In this document: positions 11,092 to 20,600 of the stretch, piece by piece | Layout of the letters: each line of letters begins with the position of its first letter | Position numbering within the stretch: the first letter of the stretch is position 1 | NCBI GenBank assembly: GCA_030248195.1 | Contig: JASAND010008410.1 | Span: forward strand, 1-64,000 | Origin: Trissonchulus latispiculum | Taxonomy: Eukaryota > Nematoda > Enoplea > Enoplida > Ironidae | Direction: 5' to 3' | DNA length: 64,000 bases | The notes under the pieces: model-generated | Seen by the model: only the letters and a program-made list of their open reading frames with translations | What the model was told of the DNA's origin: nothing | Database searches by the model: none | Position numbers and translations under genes: made by a program

Positions 11092-12150
11092 TTGACTAAT
11101 TAATAGACAGTATTCTCCAATTATATCACTTTTGACATTTTGATCTCCATTACATCACCGACTTGAAACGTGTCTTATTATGTTAATAAGAGCAAAAATA
11201 AAATGTAGGACCAGAAAATGAACGAATGTTTTAGGGCTAGCTAGCATAAACTACCCACAAAAGAGTTGGGCCCAGGCATTGAATGCCAGCACCTTGAATT
11301 TATGATTTCTTTGAAAAATCGGGACCACGTCAAACTTGTGTCCAGCTAAGAAAAGTTGTGTTGTGAATCTTAAAATTTTGCGCAGCGCTATTATAAGTGG
11401 TATTTTAACGCGTTATTTTAGTGTATTGGAATAAAATTTGTTATTATGCGAATAAATTATAGCAGTTATCGATTGCTTAGCGCACAAGCGCAGCCAACTC
11501 GAAAAATTTCTGTGGGGGAACGCAAAAATCGGCAGTAATTAGGCGTAGCCTCTCAGAACCTGGAGAGAGATTTCTTTATTTCGCAACTTGTGGATTTTTT
11601 ACAGAGCATTCTTTGAAATTAATAAAATATTTAAAGTAATCCCCCACATGTTCATACACCCAAATGAGGCAGCAGCTGGTCAAAGTTAGTACTTTCAGAT
11701 TGAAAAAGTTTAGAAATTTGCAAGGGTCACCGAAGACACACTTTTCTTGAGCTGACGTCGCAAGCCACAGGAACAACGGAGGCCTCCAAGCCTAAGCCGA
11801 AAAATTTTTTAAAAACTAGCCTGTAATAAATTAATATTGGCTAAGTAGTGCACAAATAATTTACAAAGTTACCTTGAAATTTAAACTGCCACATCGAACT
11901 AACTTGATGGGTTTGCCTGAGAAAACTTCGCCCTAGCGGTGGATTTTCAAAGAAATTATTAAATAAGAGAAATGCAAATATAAATAAAATAAGTAAAACT
12001 AGAAATGTTAAGCATAAGAGTACGTGGCATATACATACGTAGTAGCGGAACAACTAACCATGTTAAGATAGGTGGCCAAGGCGTAAAGGAGAAATAATGT
12101 AAGGATAAGAGCGGGGAGTCTGTGGGGCGGCAGCCGGGTGTTGTGCACCC
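11092..12150. other. DHFR 3' flank, copy D
   Basis: Non-coding and AT-rich, mirrored by 3,000-4,007. It includes the hairpin-like segment near 11,500-11,560. Reading frames here are short, differ between copies and have no recognisable domain. Confidence 0.6.
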
Positions 12151-12365
12151 CATGGGCCGGGCCGCTGACAGGCCGGCCTGTCTGGCTGTGACAGGCCTGC
12201 CCACCGAGTTGCAGGCCGGTGTCGTGAAATATTCTTCCCCCGCAACATTTTTTCCCCCTATAAGGCGAAACATTTCCCCCCCCTCGGGATGCACTAAGGT
12301 GAAATATTTTCCCCCTAACATGGTGAAATATTTCCTCCCCCAAATATTTTTCCCCCTCTAACTTT
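12150..12365. repeat. C-rich GGTGAAATATTTCCCCCC array (inverted copy of 2,743-2,990)
   Basis: GGCCGG-rich segment then repeated GTGAAATATTTTCCCCC units, starting near GGCCGGTGTCGTGAAATA at about 12,217. That start matches the TIR start of the transposon at 28,504 (GCCGGTGTTACGGTGAAA), so the array is probably one end of a related element. The 12,366-13,067 stretch beyond it is non-coding. Confidence 0.6.
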
Positions 12366-13067
12366 ACACTGTTCTGTTTATGTTGAATAAAGGAAATATG
12401 CATGAAACCCGATCAGATTATGTACAGTGCCACTGTAGCTTTATATATGTTTGCTAACACATATGTGCTTTACTTACTGATTATACAAATTATTTTAACC
12501 TCTTATTTTTTGTAACTTTGCATGTTTAGACTTAAAGCAAAAGCATTATACACTAGTTTTTGAAATGGCCATTTTATTTTAATTAATGCATTAATGCAAT
12601 TCATGCATTCTGTACTCGTTACTTGACGCTGACGGTATTAAGACCTTGGAAATAATTTAAAAGCTAAGTCTTGTCGAATTTCAGAAAAAGCTCTCCTAAA
12701 GCAACGGTATTATTTATTCTTTTCAAACATCCACTTTTTACAGATATTCAGAATCATACATGCCATTTTTGAAGAAAATATGCGAATTTTTCGAGTTTGC
12801 GGTTTTCTGTTCACGTTAAGGCGGTTGGTGGTTTCCTTTTGTGTAAATTTGACCCTATATTCAATTCTTTATGAAAGTAGATGAATCTTTCCAAATATGC
12901 TATTTTGGTGCTTTTTAACATTCTGGGATCATTTTAACATTCTTAAAACGACCAAATGAGCTAACATTCGGTATAGGTATGTTTTCGACCTCGTTGAGTG
13001 CTCAGTCCAACCATTATGAATAAAGATGGCATTGTCTACCGTGACCGAATCCTTCAGTGGTGGTAGT

Positions 13068-13364
13068 TTACACTGGGTATGCTGTGACAACAAAATCGCT
13101 AATACAATCGTAGACAATAAAAATTTTATGAGGAGGCTTATGATTATACAGGGAACTCCTTTGACCAATTGGAGTTTCGTATAGTTTAAAAAGGAATGCC
13201 CTTCTTGGGAATTTGCACCAGTAGCCATAGTCAGGATCTTGTACGGCGCAGTTTAACAGTACCTCTATTCGCTTCTTATTACCATAGAATTTAGATGCCG
13301 TCTTTGTATTAGCCCTACTACCATGCTTTTTATAGACGTGGGGTGATACCTTAGTGTTCCACAT
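13068..13364 (-). CDS. 98-codon hypothetical protein (right copy)
   Basis: First ATG at 13,364; the frame is open a little further upstream with no ATG. It differs from the left copy (1,759-2,055) by a single codon (LLNCAV against LLKCAV). A basic N-terminal half with HVYKKHG is followed by a tail predicted as beta strands (KIFIVYDCISDFVVTAYPV). It is transcribed away from the TBP-like gene across a 49-bp gap that is AT-rich (TATTAATAAGG). An overlapping frame also stays open in both copies, but it is shifted relative to the more plausible frame and the copies are too similar for that to be evidence. Function unknown. Confidence 0.45.
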   Translation of the reverse strand: MWNTKVSPHVYKKHGSRANTKTASKFYGNKKRIEVLLNCAVQDPDYGYWCKFPRRAFLFKLYETPIGQRSSLYNHKPPHKIFIVYDCISDFVVTAYPV

Positions 13365-13413
13365 TAATAAGTGAGGGTGATGTGATATTAATAAGGATAC
13401 CAAGGGGATAACA

Positions 13414-13901
13414 ATGATTGTTAATGTTGTTCTCAGTGGACGCTTTGACAGGGAACTTCAGCTAACGAACATTCTTAACATTAGACTCTATCGAGGATTT
13501 ATTGGTGGTAGTCTGAAACACGAAGAGGCAACTTTCCAACTGTTCACGAGAGGTAGTTTTGTTTGTCTCGGATGTAAATCAATCGAACGAGCTAAACAGT
13601 GTATTCGTCAACTAGCAGGCACTCTTAATGTCGGTATTAAGACGAAGTGGTGAACCTGGTGGGATCCTTCTCACTTGGCAGGTATATAGACCTAAGGGAT
13701 TTATATGAAAGTATCAGGCATACCCATCAAGTTTGCTATGAACCAGAGCTATTTAATGGTCTCACGTGTAATATTGCCAAAGTCACTGCACTCATTTTCC
13801 ACACTGGCAAGGTCATATTAACTGGTGCTCGGAGTGAGTCTGCCCTATCAGATGCAATGTCTTTAGTTAATAAGAAGGTGATAAGGTTTAAAGTTCATTA
13901 G
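13414..13901 (+). CDS. TATA-binding-protein-like gene, repeats 1 and 2 in overlapping frames
   Basis: ORF a (13,414-13,653, 79 codons, ATG start) resembles the first half of the TBP saddle: a beta strand opening (VNVVLSGRFD), then FQLFTRGSFVCLGCKS and a helix. ORF b (13,647-13,901) resembles the second half, with VNLVGSF, CYEPELFNGL and LIFHTGKVILTGARSES, which is the most TBP-like part. ORF b is in the -1 frame and overlaps ORF a by 7 nt; the second tryptophan-stop boundary is at GTGGTGAA. A TAG stop then separates it by two codons from the next ORF in the same frame. The lesion pattern is the same in both arms, so it is unlikely to be a random read error. I see no classic slippery heptamer. 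No intron is visible. TBP halves are known in host genes and in some large DNA viruses; I cannot tell which this came from. Confidence 0.65.
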
Positions 13902-13907
13902 TGCATC

Positions 13908-14294
13908 ATGTCGGCCCGAAGCCTGTTGAACGAACTGTTACAAAAGGTCCTGCGACAAAGTCCACCTATTCGCATTGAGATTACCGGCCATTATGTTGCA
14001 GTCATGATTATAGGCAGTAAGTCCTGGACAAGCTCACAATGTTCTGATCCACGTACTGCCATTGAGGAAGTTTCTCGTAAAGCCTACGGTACGTTATGTC
14101 ACGGCGACGAACATCTGATCAGACGTGAATGTGGACTACCACCAAGACCTCATATCTACGAAATTCATGCAGTCAGGGATAAGATGAGGGACCTACGTGA
14201 ATACAAAAGATATCGCAGAAGTATTCAACCTATCTACAGTATGTTAGACAGGCTAGAAGCAGAAATGCTCAAAAATCCGTGTTTTCATGGCTAA
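13908..14294 (+). CDS. 128-codon hypothetical protein, possibly dsRBD-like
   Basis: ATG at 13,908, six nucleotides after the TAG of the TBP-like ORF b and in the same frame, so readthrough would fuse the two. The N-terminal ~65 residues show a helix (SLLNELLQKVL), three short strands (IRIEITGHYVAVMIIG) and a second helix (AIEEVSRKAYGTL). That order resembles a double-stranded-RNA-binding fold, although the usual basic KKxAK patch is missing. The C-terminal half is rich in Arg and Tyr (YKRYRRSI). The left copy is frameshifted. The assignment to a fold is a guess. Confidence 0.5.
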   Translation: MSARSLLNELLQKVLRQSPPIRIEITGHYVAVMIIGSKSWTSSQCSDPRTAIEEVSRKAYGTLCHGDEHLIRRECGLPPRPHIYEIHAVRDKMRDLREYKRYRRSIQPIYSMLDRLEAEMLKNPCFHG

Positions 14295-14590
14295 CTGCCT
14301 ACCTTATACCAAAAGTGCAACTAATGTTATCCGTAACATTTCGTTTATTGTATGCAATGATTTACAGTGTTATGCAATACTACAGTGTTATGCAATGGTT
14401 TACAGTAGTGTTATCTAATACCATATAATAATAATAATACCATATAATAATAATAATAGTCAATGGTGATTATGCAATACTACACTGTTATTCAATAATA
14501 ATGGCTTACAGTGTTATGCAATAATGATAATAATAGTAATAGTCAATGGTTTACTGTACATTAGTAATGCTATGTAATTGTCAATAATTG
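14295..14590. repeat. AT-rich microsatellite region
   Basis: Runs of ATA/ATAATA and repeated TGTTATGCAATA-like words between two convergent genes. No gene. Confidence 0.6.
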
Positions 14591-15286
14591 TTAATGTTCT
14601 TTGCAGTCTTGGTGATTCCATGGGGATACGAACCACTCAGGCACATTCCACTGCTTCACCATAGAATTTCCAATCCATTCGATGAATACGACGGCACGGT
14701 TGTCGCATCCCAAGGGTCCAAGGGCCACCGCTGCGTCCAGTCTCGCTGCTTGTACCGTAGGGAAGGTGTCCTGGCTTTCTCTTAGCAAATATTTGCTCTT
14801 TGTGTAAATCTTCCATGTGACTCCTTTCTCCTTGGATCCTCCTTCAAACAGTTTGGCCAAGTTGTACTGCTTCGACTTCACTAAGGCTTCGTGGAGCAGG
14901 GGCACGATATCTTTGCTCCGCTTCAGTCGCAGTAGGAGATCAAACACTCCATCGTATCTTGTTTCGGACTTGATGATATCTCGATAATCCGGGGTTATGC
15001 GCCGATGTTCAACCATGTAGTCTGCCACTGGAGCGGGATCCATTTCATCACAAAGAATAACCAAATTATCAATGATCTTCTCCACAGATGGTGAACCTGA
15101 AACATTAAAGCAACAAATAATGCTTAGAAAATATAAAACTATGAAATGTTCAAACTGTAAATTGTAATGTTTAAAATTGTAATATACAAGAATTCAAAAA
15201 TTTGAACGACTAAAAATACAACGGATAAAAATACAACTTTTAAAAATGCTACAATTAAAAATCTTACCAGTTTCAACGGAATTCAT
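14591..15286 (-). CDS. CARD-domain protein, two exons
   Basis: Exon 1 is 15,286-15,268 (ATG, 19 nt), followed by a GTAAGA donor. Exon 2 is 15,096-14,591, after a TTTCAG acceptor. The joined frame is 174 residues. Residues about 11-90 form a helical bundle like a caspase-recruitment domain: VEKIIDNLVIL, then PAPVADYMVEHR, then ITPDYRDIIKSE, then YDGVFDLLLRLKR and IVPLLHEALVKS, ending YNLAKLFEG. CARDs mediate homotypic interactions in apoptosis and innate immune signalling in animals. The ~80-residue C-terminal tail has no domain I recognise. It is convergent with the 128-codon ORF. Only its last codons are present on the left arm. Confidence 0.75.
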
Positions 15287-15960
15287 TGTCGTGGTGATGT
15301 AAAATCTGGTGATTCAAATGTCAGTAAGGTTAATAAACCGACCAAGCTTACAATTTATGTCTAAACTTTGCAGCATTCTTGTGCTAGGTTTCATAAAATA
15401 CCTTGCATACCTCTGTCTTGCATACTCTTGTTCAGTTACTAGTTGATTATTGAACAAATGTTGTATTGTCCTTTTCCTTTTAACCTTTAGCCTGTTCCCA
15501 ATTATCACATAATTGTTGTCATATTCATTACACACAGATTTTTCGAGTCATCTTTAATTAATTATTAACTAATTAGTTAACCTATAATTACCAACAAGTG
15601 ACCGAAGTTGGTTCATTATTAGTTTATTACACAGGCACCATAATTAACCTAATAGGTGTCAACAATCTTACGTAATTGGAGGCATAAAATTATAATCACC
15701 CATTTTCAACCAATTTTCATAGTAAACTTTAACCAATTATTACTAACTAATTAGTTAACTACTAAACAAAATTAGTTGACCGAAGTTAGTTTATTGTTTG
15801 CTCTTTACGTTGACATAAAGATTAATGTGATAAGTGTTGCCAATATTACGTAATTGGAGACATAATATCTTCATTTTCAACCAATGTTTATTGTTTACGT
15901 CTTTAATTTCAATGAGACAGGTGCAATCAAGCTAGATAAGGCGAATTGGTAAGCTTTGGG
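15287..15960. other. AT-rich upstream region of the CARD gene
   Basis: No gene. AATTAGTTAAC-type words (for example at about 15,570 and 15,745) and TTACGTAATTGGAG occur twice about 190 bp apart, so this is a partial tandem duplication. Any CARD promoter should be here, but no clear TATA element decides it. Confidence 0.45.
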
Positions 15961-16617
15961 AGACAGGTTAGAGTCCTCAGTGTGTTATTCATATGAGCCT
16001 GCTAGTAGGGAGAGAAATTTTTGAAGCAAGCAGGCAGCTAACAGGGAGAAAGACTTTTGACAGGTTTGAGTCCTCAGTGTGTTATTCATATGAGCCTGCC
16101 AGTAGGGAGAGAAATGTTTGAAGCAAGCAGGCAGCTAGTAGGGAGAAAGACTTTTGACAGGTTTGAGTCCTCAGTGTGTTATTCCTATGAGCCTGCTAGA
16201 AGGCTGCTAATAGGGAGAGAAAGACTTTTGACAGCTTTGAGTCCTCAGTGTGTTATTCATATGAGCCTGCTAGTAGGGAGAGAAAAAATTTTAAAGCAAG
16301 CAGGCAGCTAATAGGGAGAACGACTTTTGACAGGTTTGAGTCCTCAGTGTGTTATTCATATGAGCCTGCTAGAAGGCAGCTAACATCAGTATATTCTGAA
16401 GTACGTAACTAACAATCTTGTCTTCTTTAAGTGTTTGTTACATGTCTTCCGTTTCAAGGTTAGTACAAAGGTCCAGATGAAGAAATTTCAATAGGGGACA
16501 AGAAATAGAAAATTTTAGTTGATAAGGGAAGAAAATTTTGCAATAATATTTTTGGTCTATACGATGCTGAGGTAGGTAGGTAAGAAGGTAGATAGGTAAG
16601 AATCTATTGGCAAGCAG
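15961..16617. repeat. Minisatellite block, right copy
   Basis: Five units around GAGTCCTCAGTGTGTTATTC at about 15,971, 16,068, 16,167, 16,241 and 16,339 (period roughly 75-100 bp). A unique tail ends at 16,617, exactly where the match to 28-497 stops. The short reading frame through the array is a by-product of the repeat. Confidence 0.8.
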
Positions 16618-17030
16618 TCAGGTAAATAAAAAAGTTTGAAAAAAGTTTGAAAATGTTACTTAATTAATTTACGTACTTAATTAGGCATATAATTAATAAA
16701 CACTAATTAGGCAGGTAAACAAACTATAGTCTAGCTAACTACATAAATACGTAGGCACTAGACAAATACGTAGGTAAAGCAAAAAACACTATTACAAATT
16801 TTAATACACTGTTACAAAGCTTAAATCCAAGCTAAGAAAATTGGCCAATAATGACCTTGAAAGACATCTGCCTGCATGATTAATGACCTTACCTGTATGA
16901 TTAATGACCCTATATCTCCTCCAAAGATACACCTGTACAAACTGCGGTCATCTGTCGGCTCCTATACTATTTGTAGTCATGTCTTCGGATCTATTTGCAG
17001 CATAAATTATGCTGATAGCTGCGTCCAGTA
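16618..17030. other. Unassigned AT-rich sequence
   Basis: No gene or repeat recognised beyond short GTAGGTA and CTAATTAG words. Confidence 0.4.
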
Positions 17031-17567
17031 CTTCTCAGCGTGCCAAACGGGACCCTCGAACCCCGAATTTCACAAAACAGCGATTTTTAAAATTTTTCAA
17101 AATATGGCATATTGTACATTAATCGATAGCGCTCATTGCAGGGATGAATTCTTCTCATAGAACTATGGGCCGGAAATGCTTCTATTTTAAGTTAACAGCT
17201 GTTAAATGTTTCATTACATCAGGAGGACCAAGGGCCTTGTTTCTCCGAGAAATTCTTTATAGAAGCTTCTGATCAAGCTCATCAGGCTGGAAACTGTACG
17301 AAAACGCTTTTCTTAATAGTTTTAAAGGTGTATAACAAAATAAGCTAAAAACATAGAGTTGATTTGCGAAAATTTGCCTCATCTGGCTGCAGCACCATTG
17401 TGCTCGCGCTCATATTCAAATTGCACATAGTTGATGGCTCGTAACTTACGGAGAACTGAACAAAACAACTCAAAATTTAAACTTGATATGCACGACATAT
17501 GTGGCTAACTTATGTGTGAAAACGAGCGAAATCCGTCGCCTAAAAATTTTTCACGATGGACCCCCCC
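17031..17567. mobile_element. Fragment of TTAA-flanked element upstream of DHFR
   Basis: The right end reads GAGCGAAATCCGT then, 30 bp on, GGACCCCCCCTTAAG. This matches the right end of the element at 21,147-22,372 (GAGCGAAATCCGT, then GCGACCCCCACCCCTTAA). The left end is not clear. The TTAA at 17,568-17,571 leaves only 60 bp before the DHFR start codon, so the element end lies in the promoter region. Confidence 0.5.
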
Positions 17568-17631
17568 TTAAGTGGTTTCCTTTTCTGTAGTTTAGGATCC
17601 TGTTACGACCTTGTGTCAGTTCTGAGCAGAT

Positions 17632-20600
17632 ATGAAGAAAATTCCAATGTATTTAATAGCTGCTGCAGATGAAAACATGGGAATCGGCAAAAATAATTGG
17701 TTGCCCTGGAACTTGCCGTAAGTAACTTATATATAAGTATAAACCGAAATTAGATATCATTGGAGAAAGACTGATCATTGCAAACTGAATCATTTCGGAC
17801 CAACGGAGCAACGATGGACATGACAGGTGCTGTATAGCGTCCACTCTGACACTATTTTAGAATGTCTATTTAGTGTTTAAATTTAGTACTTTTAATTTTT
17901 AGTGACTTAATATTTCATAAATTTTTAACATGACATATAACACTTAGGCCCTATTTCTTTAAAGATTAAACCGATTAGATTAAAATTAATCCGCATTAAA
18001 GAAATAGCACCTCGGATTAAACGGATTAAAATTTAATCCAGCTAGTTAAACGGATTAAATTTAATCCTATTTCTTTAATGCACCTAGGATTAAAATTTTA
18101 GTTTAATCCTGTTTCTTTATTCACACTTCGGATTAAAAACTCAACGAGTTAATCTTAATCCGACCTGCTCAATCGCTGTTTCTTTAAAGATTAATTTTAA
18201 TCCGTTTAATCCTTCGCCTGCATTTTCAACTAACCTTTAATCCTCGTGCAGCTACGCGGATTAAACGAATTAAAAGTTGGCGGATTAAAATTTTTAATCG
18301 CTGTTTCTTTAATGGCGGATTAAATGGATTAAAATCAACTCGTTTAATCCGCGGATTAAAAATGGTCGGATTAAACGAGTTAATTTTAATCCGTTTAATC
18401 CTGCATTAAAGAAATAGAAATTAAAATTTTAATCCGGCTGCTTTTTAATCCGTTTAATCCGACCATTTTAATCTTTAAAGAAATAGGCCCTTAGTGTTTC
18501 TGTTTTTTCAGAAATGAGTTTAAACACTTCGTGAGTGTAACGAAACATACAAATGACCCGAGTAAGCCAATTCTGCGTGTGTTGTGTTGTTGTATAGCTT
18601 TGCAGTAAGTTGCTTTTGAACAATCATCAGAATATAATATACAGTTTGTTTTGATTTTGTGTTGACTAAATTTGGTTAATGATTTTATGGTGAGGGTGAG
18701 ATGAAAGTGAAGTTGCGATAGCTGTCTTGATTTAAACGAAGTGGTGCTGGTATCGTTTTGTGCAGTGCTTTTGTGCGTATTTTTTGAAACGCCATAACTT
18801 TCGCAATTTTGTGAGTTGGAAAGAGATTTATACATTATTTTAAAGCTTATAATCTGCAGATTCTCATGAGAGTACGAAACTAGTAAAAATCCGCAAAAAA
18901 TAGCTAAAATTTTCTGACATACTGACATCGGACAGGCCGAATATAGACCAAAAATTTTTGAACATCGATTTCTCAAAACTGTGAAATCGGCCAAAATTTT
19001 TTCTTGTGCTATCCTATAAAGGACATGTGGGCCGAGGGACATTTTTTTGGATTTGGCTCAGCAGGTCTTAACGGTCAAGAAAATCCATTAAATGTGCGGT
19101 GACACGAAATTTCGCAACTTTGCATTGAGTTTTCTCGCAACTGGAGATGTTTTAGCTCAATCCAAGAAAAATGTCCCTCCGCAATAGTGCGAATTTCTTT
19201 GTGCCAAAAATCACGCGAATCTATTGGGTAGTTTTTGAGAAATCGATGTTCAAAACAAAATAATCCAGTTTTGCCAAAATGGTTTTTCGGCCAAATCTCT
19301 AGCTTAGAGCAACAAACTCTAAGCTAATAGGCATTGATAAAATGTGCAATGAGACTGTGAATCGATCGAGTATAAATAAACCAAAATTGTGCGTACGATT
19401 TGGCAGTAATTTTGAAAAAACTGATTTTCTCGAAAACGGCCATTTTTGGACCCCACAAATCGTTTTTGCTTATACTGACTTAACCACTAGAGATAGCTCA
19501 AACGTTGTAAAAGCAAAAATGTTCATTTTGGTGCCCTCCTTCCAGCCATACCAACCAATCTGGTGCCTCGACTATGGGCCGTATTCACCAAGTCGTGGTA
19601 GCCCTACCAGTGGTAGCCTTACCAGTGGTAGGGTTACAGACGGTAAGAAAACCAATTGGTTAGCCGGGCGTATTCACAACCAATTGGTTAAGTTACCGGT
19701 GGTTTACCAGTGGTTACAGAGGATAGAAACTGAGCATTGTTTAACGTATGTTGACACATGCTTCTCTTCTTATTAACACTTACGTACCTACGTGCACCTA
19801 ATAATTATTTAATTAGTGGCAATAAATCTAGTCTAATTAATTATATCGTTGCTGAAAAATTTTTTATTGTAGTCGTTTCCTATATTTCTTTCAATTATTT
19901 TGTGAATTACTTTAATCTGGTGAATCCTCCGGGGGATATATTTTGTCAGATAATTTGCAGCATAATCTCGATGCGACTGGTGTTCAGCTATAAAAACGTA
20001 GCTGCAGTTAAAGATCCACATTAAATATGGTCTTATATCAGTTCTTGTACACAAGGAAGTATTTTTAAAATAAAGTAGTAAAGATGCTGTAGTTGAAGAA
20101 AACAATCAGCAGCGTAATAATTTACAAAACCAGACAGTGGTAGAGCTGCTAACTACACAGTTAATCAGATCAAAGAAAAATGAAACCACTTAGAATGCAA
20201 GCCGAGAAAAATTGCAGCTGCGTCTGCGGCCTCAAATTGCAAGTGTGCAATTGTTGGAAATTTAAAACTGAAGATTTTGGGATTTTACTTCCAGAAAGTA
20301 ATCTCTAATTTGTAATCTGAGAAAGTCTATAATCTTTCGAAAAAGTATGATGACATATTTTTCTCCCCATTTTTCGCTTGATATTTATAAAAAGTGCTAC
20401 TACATACAGTGATGGGCATTTTTTGTTTTTTCTGTCGAAAAATAACAAGAAAATAAGCATCTATTTCTAAAAGTATGCACTGCAAACAACGCCCAAGGAT
20501 GGTTTGCAAAATAACTCTCGGTAAGCTACCAGTGGTATGCTACCACTGGTTAGAAAATGTTGGTGAAATGAGTCTCTGTAACTAACCAATTGGTTTAACC

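Noticed and set aside
13640..13660. Programmed -1 frameshift at the TBP-like junction
   Set aside because: The frame relation fits, but there is no X-XXY-YYZ slippery heptamer (the sequence is ACGAAGTGGTGA), so I report only the frame overlap.
18491..19042. 183-codon reverse-strand frame, with a mirrored 157-codon frame at 26,851-27,324
   Set aside because: It overlaps DHFR exon 2, intron 2 and a dispersed repeat. Conservation is explained by the palindrome, and there is no domain.
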